The position numbers and the translations under genes were made by a program. Shown here in pieces: positions 43,962-52,655 of a DNA stretch of 64,000 bases. Every line of letters starts with the position of its first letter. The first letter of the stretch is position 1. Under the pieces are notes generated by a model, which ran no database searches, was not told the origin of the DNA, and saw only the letters and a list, made by a program, of their open reading frames with translations. Source of the stretch: an uncultured Acidobacteriaceae bacterium (lineage in GTDB: Bacteria; Acidobacteriota; Terriglobia; Terriglobales; Acidobacteriaceae); the NCBI GenBank assembly GCA_903904755.1, contig CAIVDV010000005.1:1-64000 (forward strand), read 5' to 3'.

Positions 43962-44353
43962 TTGGGATTGATACGAACGTGCTGGTGCGGTTTATCACCG
44001 AGGACAACAGGCAGCAGTGGGCCTTGGCGGTGGATTTGCTCAACCAGCTTTCCCCCAAGAATCCCGGGTGGGTTTCGCTGGTGACGGCGGTGGAGTTGGA
44101 GTGGGTGTTGTCGCGGTCGTATCGGATGAAGCGGGCCGATGTTGTGATTTGCTACCAGATGCTGTTGCAGGTAGAGGATTTGCGCTTTGAATACAGGGAG
44201 TTTCTGGAGAGGGCTTTGGAGAGCTACGAGCGGAGCAGTGCCGGCCTGGGCGACCACGTGATTGCGATGGGTGGCCGGGAATCTGGGTGCTCTGCGACCT
44301 TCACGTTTGACAAGGATGCTGCGCGGGCGGCGGGAATGACGCTGCTGGGGTAG
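43958..44353 (+). CDS. PIN-domain toxin (VapC family)
   Basis: 131 residues from a GTG overlapping the antitoxin stop. PIN residues: IGIDTNVLVRF (Asp), VTAVELEWVLSRSY (Glu) and GLGDHVIAMGGRESGCSATFTFDKDA (Asp residues). It is an endoribonuclease held inactive by the AbrB-type partner. Length and motifs are complete, so the module looks functional. Confidence 0.92.
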   Translation: MIGIDTNVLVRFITEDNRQQWALAVDLLNQLSPKNPGWVSLVTAVELEWVLSRSYRMKRADVVICYQMLLQVEDLRFEYREFLERALESYERSSAGLGDHVIAMGGRESGCSATFTFDKDAARAAGMTLLG

Positions 44354-44395
44354 GGGCGGTTGGGGGCTGGGGCGCCCCCCCTGGGGAATCACACG

Positions 44396-45181
44396 CTAAA
44401 AGCGGAGGGAGAGGCAGCTGAGGCCGCCGTCCATTTTGCGGAACTCGCTCATGTCGAGGGCGAGTGGGTGGAAGCCTGCGTCGGTGAGCTGGCGCTCGAA
44501 GGTGGGATAGCCCTGGGCGACGAGAACTCGGTCGTTGACGCGGACGCAGTTGGCGGCGTAGCTGATGGCCTGGGGGACGACGATGATGCGGTAGCCGGCG
44601 AACTGGCTGGCGAACTGGGGGTCGGCGGCCATTTCTTCCATGACAACCAGGGTGTTGTCGCCGATGAAGGCGATGCCGCTTTTGAGGTGGAGGATGGAGG
44701 TCATGTGGCGGATGTCGATGACGGAGCTGGTGTAGCCCTGGGCGGCGAGGTGGTGGGCGAGCTGGTTTGCGCCCTCGGGGTTGGTGCGGAGCGAGACGCC
44801 GAGGAAGAAATGGGTACCGGCTTCGCAGATGTCGCCGCCGTCGAGGGTGCCGGGGGCGGTGATTTGGGCGGCATCGGGGTAAAAGCTGCGGACGGTGGGG
44901 GCGATGGCCGAGACTTCGCCGAGGCGGCTGGCTGCGCCGGGGCGGGTAAGCATGGCGGCGTGCGGGGTGAGAACGGCGGCGTCTTCGACGAAGGTGGAGT
45001 CGGGGAAGGCCGGGTCGGCGGGGAGCCAGGTGAGGGAGAGGCCGAGACCTTCCAGTGCCTGGCAGTAGGCGGCGTGCTGGGCGAGGACCTGATCGAGGGC
45101 GGGAACGCCGAAATCGACAGTGGTGAGACCGTCAGCAAAGTTGTCGCAGGGAGTGCGGACGATGGCGCGGGAGAAGTGCAT
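44396..45181 (-). CDS. Dimethylarginine dimethylaminohydrolase-like enzyme
   Basis: 261 residues of the arginine deiminase/amidinotransferase superfamily. DDAH features: AIVRTPCDNFADGLT at the start, FVEDAAVL, TLDGGDIC, the catalytic His in SILHLKSGIAFIGDN and the nucleophilic Cys in MDGGLSCLSLRF near the end. It would turn methylarginines into citrulline and methylamines, or act on a related guanidino compound. An APC-type amino acid permease gene lies 13 bp upstream on the same strand, so uptake and breakdown of the compound may be coupled. Confidence 0.88.
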   Translation of the reverse strand: MHFSRAIVRTPCDNFADGLTTVDFGVPALDQVLAQHAAYCQALEGLGLSLTWLPADPAFPDSTFVEDAAVLTPHAAMLTRPGAASRLGEVSAIAPTVRSFYPDAAQITAPGTLDGGDICEAGTHFFLGVSLRTNPEGANQLAHHLAAQGYTSSVIDIRHMTSILHLKSGIAFIGDNTLVVMEEMAADPQFASQFAGYRIIVVPQAISYAANCVRVNDRVLVAQGYPTFERQLTDAGFHPLALDMSEFRKMDGGLSCLSLRF

Positions 45182-45194
45182 GGTTCAGGGCCTT

Positions 45195-46541
45195 TCAGGA
45201 AAGCTGTGCGGCGGAGCGCCTGCTGAGAAGACGATACGTTGGGAGGGCGACGAGGAGCAACGCGGCGGCGCGGAGGCCGCTGGCGGGATCGTCGCGGAGG
45301 TCGAATACGAGGAAGATGATGGAGGCGGCGAGGACGAGGAGAGTGGTGTAGGGGTATCCCCAGGCGCGGAAGGGGCGGGGGAGATTGGGCTGGCGGATGC
45401 GGAGCCAGAGGACGGCGGAGTAGTTGACGCAGTACATGGCGGCGACGAGGATGGCGGCGACGGCAATGATCTGGTCGAACTGGCCGCTGAGGAGGAAGAT
45501 GGCGACGAGGGCGGCGGAGATGGCTAGGGCGAGGCGTGGGGTTCCGCCGGCGCTGACCTGGGCGGCGCGGGAGGAGAAGAGGCCGTCGCGACCGATGGCG
45601 AAGAGGATGCGGGGCGCGCCGAGGAGGACGGCGTTGATGAGCGAGAGCAGGGTGAGAAGGCTGAGGGCGGTGACGAACTGGGCGCTGCCGGCGGGGAAGA
45701 CGATGCGGGCGGCGTCTGCGGCGGGCAGGGTGGAGGCGGCGAGCGCGGGCAGGCTGAGGACGTGGACGAAGGCGAGGTTCATGAGCAGGTAGAGGCCGAT
45801 GATGGTGAGGACGCCGCCGATCATGGCGCGGGGCAGGTGGTGGGCGGCGTTGGTGTCCTCTTCAGTGAAGTAGATGGCCTCGTACCAGCCGTCGTAGGTG
45901 ACGACGATGGCGCGGAGGGCGGCCATGAGGGGGGCGATGGCGACGAAGAGGCTGCCGGTGGGGTGGGGTGCGGCGACGGCTGAGGAGGAATGGAAGAGGC
46001 AGGCGATGGCGAGGGCGAGGAAGGTGACGGCGGTGAGGGAGCTGGTGACCTGCTGGAGGCGGCTGGAGAGCTGGAGGCCGAACCAGTGGATGGAGGAGAA
46101 GAGGGCGAGGATGGCGATGGCGAGCGCGGTTTGGGTGTGGGGGCCGGCGGGGAGCAGGCCGGGAGAGAGGCCGGGGATGAGGGCGGTGAGGTAGTCGGCG
46201 GCGGCGGCGGCTCCGTAGGCGACGACGGCGCAGTTGTTGAGCCAGTCTGCCCAGCCCATGGCGAATCCGGCGGCGGGGCCCCAGGCGTGGCGGGTGTAGA
46301 CGTAGAATCCGCCGGCCTGGGGGAGAGCTGCGCCGAGTTCGGCGACCTGGATGGCACCGAGGAGGGCGTATGCGCCGCCGAAGAGCCAGACGGCGGCGAT
46401 GAGCCAGGGGTTGGGGAGCTGGGCGGCGATGGTGGCGGGGAGGCGGAGAATGCCGACGCCGACGGTTCCGCCGAAGATGACGGCGAGGCCGAAGCCGAGG
46501 CCGAGGATGCGGCGGAGGGGTGTGGCGGGCGGCTGGGGCAT
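45195..46541 (-). CDS. APC-family amino acid permease
   Basis: 448 residues with about twelve membrane helices. The start GLGFGLAVIFGGTVGVGILRLPATIAAQL is the helix 1 region with the G-x-G-I-F/L-type substrate motif; further blocks are GGFYVYTRHAWGPAAGFAMGWADWLNN and FTEEDTNAAHHLPRAMIGGVL. It carries amino acids or amines across the inner membrane with protons. It precedes the DDAH-like gene by 13 bp in one leftward operon. Confidence 0.9.
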   Translation of the reverse strand: MPQPPATPLRRILGLGFGLAVIFGGTVGVGILRLPATIAAQLPNPWLIAAVWLFGGAYALLGAIQVAELGAALPQAGGFYVYTRHAWGPAAGFAMGWADWLNNCAVVAYGAAAAADYLTALIPGLSPGLLPAGPHTQTALAIAILALFSSIHWFGLQLSSRLQQVTSSLTAVTFLALAIACLFHSSSAVAAPHPTGSLFVAIAPLMAALRAIVVTYDGWYEAIYFTEEDTNAAHHLPRAMIGGVLTIIGLYLLMNLAFVHVLSLPALAASTLPAADAARIVFPAGSAQFVTALSLLTLLSLINAVLLGAPRILFAIGRDGLFSSRAAQVSAGGTPRLALAISAALVAIFLLSGQFDQIIAVAAILVAAMYCVNYSAVLWLRIRQPNLPRPFRAWGYPYTTLLVLAASIIFLVFDLRDDPASGLRAAALLLVALPTYRLLSRRSAAQLS

Positions 46542-46573
46542 CTTAGAACTTTACATGAGGGGGTAGGGGGAAA

Positions 46574-46673
46574 GGGACGCAGGGACTGGGGACGCAGGGA
46601 CTAAAAACTCTTTGATTGGTGAGGTTGGGGGAGTGGTTAATCCCATGTCCCAGCAGGACATGGGGCACCCGGA
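46574..46673. repeat. GACGCAGGGACT repeats and a family A-type hairpin
   Basis: GGGACGCAGGGACTGG is followed by GGACGCAGGGACT (46574-46602), the unit also translated at 16585-16647. Further on, CCCATGTCC-cagca-GGACATGGG (46642-46664) with GGCACCCGGA is a sequence variant of the family A palindrome: the stem differs but the 3' tag is the same. It lies between the permease and GH127 genes. Confidence 0.8.
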
Positions 46674-46679
46674 GTTGGG

Positions 46680-48536
46680 TCAGACGGAATGGTAGGTGGT
46701 GTAGTGCTCGTCGTGGATGTGGAAGAAGGGGCGGAGGCGGATGGGGCCGGAGGCGGATGGGATTTGCCACTCGGGGATGGGGGATTTGGGGACGGGCTGG
46801 GCGGCGAGGAGCTGGTCGCGGGTGAAAGCCGGGGCCTGAGTGCCGAGGGCGAAAAGGACGAGCGGGCCGCGGACGAGGGCGACGGTGTTGGGGTGCTCGG
46901 GTTCGATGGCTTCGAGGCGGAGGGGCAGGGGGAGGGTGAGCTCGATTTTGTCGCTCTTGCCCCAGTGGCGGTCGATGGTGATGAATCCGTTTTGGACGAC
47001 AAGGCGGGTGGGTGCCTTGTTGATGCGGACCTCGACGGTGGGTGAGGTGCCCTGGGCCCAGGCGGGGATGCGGAGGCGGAGGAGGGCGCGTGTGCCTTTG
47101 CCAGCCTGGACCTCGAAATGGAGGTTGCCGTCGATGGGGTAGTTGTGGGACTGGCGGAGGAGGATTTGGTCGCCGTCCCAGTTGGTCCAGGTGAGGGATG
47201 AGGGCAGGTAGAGGTTGACCCAGATGCCGTCGTCGTCCTTGAGATAGGTGGAGATGCGGTAGTCGGCGGTGACCTGCGGGAGGGTTCCGGCGCAGCAGGG
47301 GAATTTGTCGTCGTGATAGAACTTGGTGCCGCCGGGGGCGTAGTCGGAGTAGTAGAAGGCGCGGCCATCGGCCTGGAGGGGGAGCGCGCCGAGGACGGTG
47401 TTGTAGAAGATGCGCTCCATGCTGTCGCCGTAGCGTCCGTCGCGAGTGACGCGGAGGAGGTAGCGGGTGAGCTTGAAGTGGCCGTAGCTGCCGCAGGGGG
47501 TTTCAAAGTGGTGGTGGGTGTTGGTGAGGGAGGCGAGGAGCGCGCCGGTGCCGGGGGTGCGGAAGCTCTCGTCGGGGCCCCAGGCGCCGGTGGCGTAGCT
47601 TTGCGCGTGAATCATGGCAAAGCCGTTTTTGGCGGCGGCGAGGTGCTTGAGGCTGTTGTCAGAGAGGTAAGCCTGCATGGCGGAGCTGAGGGAGTTGCAG
47701 AAGCTGTAGGCGTGATGGCCGTTGAGGACGTTCTCGTTGCGGCTGAGGGGGTCGTTCCAGGTGGGGTCGAGGAGGTAGCGGCGGGCCATGACGCGATACT
47801 GGTCGCCGGCACCGCGCTGGGCGGCGAGGTAGAGATTTTCGGCGAGGGTGTAGGGCTCGTCCCAGGTGTAGTCGTCGGTGGTGTTGTCGCCAACGGAGGC
47901 GCGCCAGCGGCGCTGGACATCGTCGCGGTCAATGGCGGTGGGGGGCAGGTGGGGCTCGGCGGCGGCGGTGGTGCGGTCAAGGAGGGCGAAGGCGTTTGGA
48001 ATCTGCGCGAACTCGTGGGCATCGGTGAGGGCGATGAGCATCTTGTCGTAGTCGTAGGCGGGGAAGCGGAAGTTGATGAAGAACTTTTCGCTGAGGGCCT
48101 GGCCGTAGAGGTCGAGGAGGCGCTGGACGCGGGCCTTGCGGGCGGGGTCGCCGGTGATGGCGTATCCGCGGGAGAGGGCGGAGATCCACTGGCCGAAGGC
48201 GTGGGCGGGGGCGAAGCCTTCGCCGCCGCCGTAGTGCTGGAGCGGGGTGACCTGGTCGTACCAGCCGCCGAGACGGGGGCCGGGCGCGGGCAGGCCGGCG
48301 CGCATGCGCCAGGGAGCGAGGAGGGCGTCCTCGTCGAGGCCCATGAGGACGGACTGGGTCTGCTCGAACTGGGACTGGGCGAGGCCGGGGTCGAGGGTGA
48401 CGTCGTGGTAGTGGAAGAGGGCGAGGGGAGCGGCGGCGGTGGGTGGGATTTCCGCGGCGAAGAGGGGCGAGCGGAGGGCGGAGGCGAATGCGCCGGCCTT
48501 GAGGGTGTTGGCGAGGAATGTGCGGCGGGTGGTCAT
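46680..48536 (-). CDS. GH127 family glycosidase (DUF1680, beta-L-arabinofuranosidase-like)
   Basis: 618 residues from the ATG at 48536 with a Tat signal (MTTRRTFLAN, then a hydrophobic stretch to about 33), so it is exported folded. GH127 features: FETPCGSYGHFKLTRYLLRVTRDGRYGDSMERIFYN in part, SDYAPGGTKFYHDDKFPCCAGTLPQ with the double Cys that supplies the nucleophile and zinc ligand, and DDDGIWVNLYLPSSL. It probably removes beta-L-arabinofuranose from plant glycans. The Glu-x-Cys zinc site reads ETPC here, a small change from the usual ETC. Confidence 0.85.
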   Translation of the reverse strand: MTTRRTFLANTLKAGAFASALRSPLFAAEIPPTAAAPLALFHYHDVTLDPGLAQSQFEQTQSVLMGLDEDALLAPWRMRAGLPAPGPRLGGWYDQVTPLQHYGGGEGFAPAHAFGQWISALSRGYAITGDPARKARVQRLLDLYGQALSEKFFINFRFPAYDYDKMLIALTDAHEFAQIPNAFALLDRTTAAAEPHLPPTAIDRDDVQRRWRASVGDNTTDDYTWDEPYTLAENLYLAAQRGAGDQYRVMARRYLLDPTWNDPLSRNENVLNGHHAYSFCNSLSSAMQAYLSDNSLKHLAAAKNGFAMIHAQSYATGAWGPDESFRTPGTGALLASLTNTHHHFETPCGSYGHFKLTRYLLRVTRDGRYGDSMERIFYNTVLGALPLQADGRAFYYSDYAPGGTKFYHDDKFPCCAGTLPQVTADYRISTYLKDDDGIWVNLYLPSSLTWTNWDGDQILLRQSHNYPIDGNLHFEVQAGKGTRALLRLRIPAWAQGTSPTVEVRINKAPTRLVVQNGFITIDRHWGKSDKIELTLPLPLRLEAIEPEHPNTVALVRGPLVLFALGTQAPAFTRDQLLAAQPVPKSPIPEWQIPSASGPIRLRPFFHIHDEHYTTYHSV

Positions 48537-48604
48537 GGGCAGCTCCCGGGGCAATGGTAGGGCAGGAAGGGGGGAGATGTCACGCTGATGCAGGGGTCAG
48601 GGGG

Positions 48605-48690
48605 TCGAGCTGCGCTCGATTGCGGTTTGGGATTGTGGGGGGGATGGTTATTCCCCGGTCCCCAAGTGCGAGGGACCGGGGGCACCCGGA
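48605..48690. repeat. Composite repeat: family B palindrome then family A palindrome
   Basis: TCGAGC-tgc-GCTCGA (48605-48619) with TTGCGG is followed by CCCCGGTCCC (48653-48662), GGGACCGGGG (48672-48681) and GCACCCGGA. The same B-then-A order occurs at 56872-56927. It lies between GH127 and yqeY genes. Confidence 0.88.
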
Positions 48691-48709
48691 GGGCTTGTCT
48701 GACAGAGGG

Positions 48710-49180
48710 TTAGGCGAGGGCGGATTTCACGGCTTCGGAGACGAGGCGGCCTTCGGCGCGGAGGCTTTTGGCGGCGAGCTGGGCCTGGACTGCCTTGATG
48801 ACGGTACCCATTTCCTTGGGGCCGGGTTTCGCGCCGCCGGCAGCGATTTCTGCGACGACGGAGGCGACCAGAGCGTGGAGGTCGTCGGCGGAGAGGGCCT
48901 TGGGGAGAAACTCCTCGATGATGGCGATCTCGGTGGCTTCCTTGGCGGCGAGTTCGGGACGGCCGCCTTTGGTGAACTGCTCGATGGAGTCGCGGCGCTG
49001 CTTGATCATGGTGGCGAGGATTTGCTGGGCCTCGGCGTCGGTGAGTTCGATGCGCTTTTCGATGGCCTTGTTTTTGAGGGCGGTGGTGATGAGGCGCAGG
49101 GTGGTGGTGCGCTCGCCGTCGCGGGCCTTCATGGCGGTGATAGTTTCAGCCTTGACGCGGGCTTCGAGGGTTTCGGGCAT
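48710..49180 (-). CDS. GatB/YqeY domain protein
   Basis: 156 residues, usual for YqeY. Blocks: LEARVKAETITAMKARDGERTTTLRLI at the N-terminus, ILATMIKQRRDSIEQFTKGGRPELAAKEATEI and GPKEMGTVIKAVQAQL. The domain is like the tRNA-binding tail of GatB; free YqeY proteins may act in tRNA-dependent amidation or tRNA quality control. The ATG at 49180 has GGAAA upstream. Confidence 0.92.
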   Translation of the reverse strand: MPETLEARVKAETITAMKARDGERTTTLRLITTALKNKAIEKRIELTDAEAQQILATMIKQRRDSIEQFTKGGRPELAAKEATEIAIIEEFLPKALSADDLHALVASVVAEIAAGGAKPGPKEMGTVIKAVQAQLAAKSLRAEGRLVSEAVKSALA

Positions 49181-49271
49181 GGGTGTTTCCTTTCCGATGG
49201 ACGTATTTATTGTAGCGACTCTGTGGTCAGTGGCTAGGGATCTGGGGGCGGGGATCAGGGGGCAGGGGGAA

Positions 49272-49286
49272 TCGAGCTGTGCTCGA
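49272..49286. repeat. Family B palindrome
   Basis: TCGAGC-tgt-GCTCGA with TTGCGGG directly after. It is 184 bp upstream of the aminotransferase gene. Nearby, TGTGAGTT-type units repeat (about 49297-49325). Confidence 0.85.
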
Positions 49287-49366
49287 TTGCGGGACCTGTG
49301 TGAGTTGTGTGAGTTTTGTGAGTGGCGGTGTGATTTCCAGAGGGGATTTGGGGGATTTTGTGGGGA

Positions 49367-49594
49367 ATGTCGTGTGATTGTTCACATTTCTCACATTCTT
49401 GTGTATTCTGTGATTGTTGCTGCTGCGATGGAGCGGTGGCCAAGGAGAGCCCACGATGTTTCGCAAGACCCGTCTTTATACGCCCGGACCGACGCCGCTG
49501 CTGCCTGCCGCCCAATTTGCGATGGCTGCTGCGGACATACATCACCGCACGGCTGAGTTTCGCGCGCTGTACACCCGCGTGCTGGCGCAGTTGA
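49367..49594 (+). other. Cys-rich open frame overlapping the aminotransferase start
   Basis: A frame opening at ATG 49367 reads MSCDCSHFSHSCVFCDCCCC in its first 20 codons, nine of them Cys, with a CCCC run at 49418-49429. It continues through the ribosome binding site and start of the aminotransferase gene in another frame and ends at 49594. The Cys run just before a serine-pathway gene (serine is the carbon source of cysteine) recalls the poly-Cys leaders, but here the frame does not stop before the gene, so chance is possible. Confidence 0.3.
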
Positions 49595-50625
49595 AGGAGT
49601 TTGTGGGAACCGAGAACGACGTTCTGATGCTCTCGTGCTCTGGAACGGGCGCGATGGAAGCGTCGGTGAGCAATTTGACGTCGCCTGGGGATCGGGTGCT
49701 GGTGCTGAGCGGCGGTAAGTTTGGCGAGCGCTGGGTTGCGCTGGCGAAGGCGTTTGGCTGCGTGGTGGACCTGGTTTCGGTTCCCTACGGCGAGACGTTT
49801 GACCTGGAGGTGGTGAAGGCCGCGGTGAAGCCGGACACGAAGGCTGTGTACCTGCAGGGCACGGAGACGAGCACTGCGGTGCGGCACGATGTGCAGGAGA
49901 TTGCGGCAGCGGTGCGGGCGGTGCAGCCGGAGATTCTGGTGGTGGTGGATGCCATTACCGGTCTGGGCACGACGCACTTTGACGTGGATGCGTGGGGTGT
50001 GGACGTGCTGATTGGCGGCAGCCAGAAGGCAGTGATGATTCCTCCGGGGCTGGCGTACCTGAGCGTGAGCGACCGGGCGTGGGCGGCGATGGATGCGAGC
50101 AAGAATCCGCGCTACTACTTTGACCTGCGCAAGGAGCGGAAGAACGCCAAGAACGGCGAGAGCGCGTATACACCGGCGGTTGCCTTGATTGCCGGGCTGG
50201 GCGCGGCGCTGGACTACATTGCCGGTCAGGCCGGCGGGAACCTGGCGGAAGGCCGCAAGCTGCTGGTGGACAATGCCGAGCGTTGCGCGGCGATGACGCG
50301 TGCGGGCCTGGTGGCGCTGGGCTTTACGCTGTTTGCGCCGACTGCTCCGGCAGCGGCTGCGACTGCGGTTGCGGTGCCGGAGGGGCTGGATTCGAGCGCG
50401 GTGGTGAAGGAAGTGAAGGCGCGGTTTGGCGCGGTCATCGCGAACGGCCAGGGCGAGATGAAGGGCAAGATCTTCCGCATCGCGCACCTGGGCTTCTTTG
50501 ACTACATGGACACGATTGCGTTGCTGGGCGCGCTGGAGCTGGTGGCCAAGGACACGCTGAAGCTGCCGGTGAAGTTTGGCCAGGGTGTGGCAGCGGCGCA
50601 GGAAGTTTTCGCGAACTCGAAGTAG
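49456..50625 (+). CDS. Class V aminotransferase, likely phosphoserine aminotransferase role
   Basis: 389 residues from the ATG at 49456 with AAGGAGAG upstream. It begins RKTRLYTPGPTPLLP, typical of the alanine-glyoxylate/serine-pyruvate aminotransferase group. The PLP lysine is in IGGSQKAVMIPPGL, and VVDAITGLGTTHFDVDAWGVDVL holds the PLP-binding Asp. serA follows on the same strand, so it likely replaces classical SerC and makes phosphoserine; a serine-glyoxylate role cannot be excluded. Confidence 0.85.
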   Translation: MFRKTRLYTPGPTPLLPAAQFAMAAADIHHRTAEFRALYTRVLAQLKEFVGTENDVLMLSCSGTGAMEASVSNLTSPGDRVLVLSGGKFGERWVALAKAFGCVVDLVSVPYGETFDLEVVKAAVKPDTKAVYLQGTETSTAVRHDVQEIAAAVRAVQPEILVVVDAITGLGTTHFDVDAWGVDVLIGGSQKAVMIPPGLAYLSVSDRAWAAMDASKNPRYYFDLRKERKNAKNGESAYTPAVALIAGLGAALDYIAGQAGGNLAEGRKLLVDNAERCAAMTRAGLVALGFTLFAPTAPAAAATAVAVPEGLDSSAVVKEVKARFGAVIANGQGEMKGKIFRIAHLGFFDYMDTIALLGALELVAKDTLKLPVKFGQGVAAAQEVFANSK

Positions 50626-50632
50626 TCAACCG

Positions 50633-50691
50633 GAGCGGTCCTTCTCTTCAGGAATGGCTAACCCGCCATTTCGATCACGGGAGGGCCGCTC
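50633..50691 (+). promoter_or_regulatory. Nested hairpin between the aminotransferase and serA genes
   Basis: GAGCGGTCC (50633-50641) pairs with GGGCCGCTC (50683-50691) with one G-U pair, and inside it AATGGC-taaccc-GCCATT (50653-50670) forms a perfect 6-bp stem. It lies 19 bp before the first serA start. It could be an operator for the XRE domain of the fused protein, or an RNA element; no T tract follows. Confidence 0.5.
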
Positions 50692-50709
50692 GACTTTCAG
50701 GACGGCAAG

Positions 50710-52551
50710 ATGAACGAACTGACTTTTGGCGAAAAGCTGATTATTGCGCGCAAGCAGCTGAACCTGTACCAGTACCAGATGGCCGAGAAGCTGGGCGTGC
50801 ATCCGAACTCGATTTGGAAGTATGAGCAGGGCGAAGGCAAGCCGCAGGCGGCAGTGGTGCGGCTATTTGAGATGTTCTGCGAGCAGAACGCCATACATTT
50901 TGAAGATTACGCAACCCCGGAGAAAGGCAAAGGAATTCCGATGAAGATTGTTCTTGCAGAGAAGGTTTCCCCCGCGACCCTGGCAGTGCTGGCCAGCGAG
51001 CCGGATTGGCAGGTATTGACGCATGACCAGGTGGCGGAGATCCCGGGTGGGTTGCCGGCGGCGCTGGCGGATGCGGATGCGCTGGTGGTGCGGAGCGCGG
51101 TGCAGGCCGATGATGCGCTGATGGAACATGCTCCGAAGCTGCGGGTGATTGGGCGTGCGGGCGTTGGCGTGGACAACATTGACGCGGAAGCGGCGACGCG
51201 GCGGGGCATTGTGGTGATGAATACGCCGGGTGCGAATGCGGTGGCGGTGGCGGAGCTGACGCTGGGGCTGATGCTGGCGCTGGCGCGCAAGCTGCCTGCC
51301 GCGAATGCGACGATGCACGCGGGCAAGTGGGAGAAGAAGAATCTGCAGGGTGTGGAACTGAGGGGCAAGACGCTGGGCATTCTGGGCCTGGGACGTATCG
51401 GGCTGGAAGTGGCGAAGCGAGCGCGGGGATTTGGCATGGAGCTGGTGGGGCATGATCCGTTTGTGTCGCCGGCGGTGGCCCGCGAGGCGGGCATCAAGCT
51501 GGTGACGACGGAAGAGCTGTTTGCCGTGAGCGACTACCTGACGCTGCATGTGGGGCTGACGCCGCAGACGGCGGGAATCATCAACGAGCGCACGATTGCG
51601 ACGATGAAGAAGGGTGTACGCATCCTGAACTGCGCGCGCGGCGAGCTGATTGAAGACGCGGCGCTGGTGGCGGCGTTGCAGACGGGCCAGGTGGCGGGCG
51701 CGGCGCTGGATGTTTTCCGCAGCGAACCGCTGAAGGAGAGCCCGTACCACAACCTGCCGAACGTGATTCTGACGCCGCACATTGCCGGATCGACGGGCGA
51801 GGCGCAGGAGGCGGTGGGCATCCAGATTGCGCGTCAGGTGCGTGAGTATCTGAAGCTGGGCGTGGTGCAGAATGCGGTGAATGTGACCAGCCTGACGCAC
51901 GAGGAGTATGTGGTGCTGGCGCCGTACATTGACCTGGCGGGCCGGCTGGGCAGCTTCCTGAGCCAGGCAGCGACGCGGTCGATTGAGAGCATCCACCTGA
52001 CTTACTCGGGCACGCTGGCCGAGGGCAAGACGGAGCTGATTCGGAATGCGGCGATTGCCGGGTTGCTGGCGGGGAGCGAAAACGTGAACCGGATCAACGC
52101 GGCGAGCGTTGCGGCGGAGCGCGGGATTCGCCTGCATGAAGAGAAGCAGGAGAACGGGCGCGGCGGCGCGGCGAGCGTGCTGACGATTGCGCTGCACGAC
52201 GCGACGGGCAAGAGCACGGCAAGCGCGACGGTGCTGCACGGCGAGCAGCCGAGGTTGCTGGAGCTGGACGGCATCGACGTGGAGAGCCCGCTGGACGGGA
52301 CGCTGCTGGTGTGCCGGAACCTGGACTTCCCGGGCGTTATCGGCAACATTGGCACGGTGCTGGGCAAGATGGGCGTGAACATTGCCAACTTTGCGCTGGG
52401 CCGCGAGCGGATTGCTCCGCACACGCCCGTGCACGGGCCGGTGAAGGCGCTGAGCGTGGTGCAGGTGGACGAGCCGGTTGGGCCTGAGGTGCTGGAGGCG
52501 CTGGGGAAGGTGCCGAATCTGCTGCAGGCGCAGTTGGTGCGGTTGGGATAA
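50710..52551 (+). CDS. serA: XRE helix-turn-helix domain fused in frame to D-3-phosphoglycerate dehydrogenase
   Basis: 613 residues if read from ATG 50710 (AGGA 7 nt upstream). Residues 1-70 are an XRE-type HTH (FGEKLIIARKQLNLYQYQMAEKLGV, with HPNSIWKYEQGEG as recognition helix region). Met78 (ATG 50941, AAAGGA 6 nt upstream) starts a normal 536-residue SerA (MKIVLAEKVSP). The dehydrogenase part has LGILGLGRIGLEVAKRARG, LNCARGELIEDAAL (Arg), TPHIAGSTGEAQE (catalytic His) and a C-terminal ACT domain (LVCRNLDFPGVIGNIGTVLG). It oxidises 3-phosphoglycerate, the first step to serine. No stop codon separates the two parts, so a full-length fusion, plain SerA from the inner start, or both may be made. 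Confidence 0.92.
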   Translation: MNELTFGEKLIIARKQLNLYQYQMAEKLGVHPNSIWKYEQGEGKPQAAVVRLFEMFCEQNAIHFEDYATPEKGKGIPMKIVLAEKVSPATLAVLASEPDWQVLTHDQVAEIPGGLPAALADADALVVRSAVQADDALMEHAPKLRVIGRAGVGVDNIDAEAATRRGIVVMNTPGANAVAVAELTLGLMLALARKLPAANATMHAGKWEKKNLQGVELRGKTLGILGLGRIGLEVAKRARGFGMELVGHDPFVSPAVAREAGIKLVTTEELFAVSDYLTLHVGLTPQTAGIINERTIATMKKGVRILNCARGELIEDAALVAALQTGQVAGAALDVFRSEPLKESPYHNLPNVILTPHIAGSTGEAQEAVGIQIARQVREYLKLGVVQNAVNVTSLTHEEYVVLAPYIDLAGRLGSFLSQAATRSIESIHLTYSGTLAEGKTELIRNAAIAGLLAGSENVNRINAASVAAERGIRLHEEKQENGRGGAASVLTIALHDATGKSTASATVLHGEQPRLLELDGIDVESPLDGTLLVCRNLDFPGVIGNIGTVLGKMGVNIANFALGRERIAPHTPVHGPVKALSVVQVDEPVGPEVLEALGKVPNLLQAQLVRLG

Positions 52552-52571
52552 GCGCTGGTTGGAAAGGAAAG

Positions 52572-52604
52572 GCCCCTGCTTCCGAAAGGAGGTAGGGGCT
52601 TTTT
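52572..52604 (+). terminator. Rho-independent terminator of serA
   Basis: GCCCCT (52572-52577) pairs with AGGGGC (52594-52599), with partial pairing inside, followed by TTTTT (52600-52604). It is 21 bp after the serA stop codon. Confidence 0.88.
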
Positions 52605-52655
52605 GCGTTTTGGGGATGATGTTACTATGGCCGAGTTTGGGTGAAGGAGGGTGAC

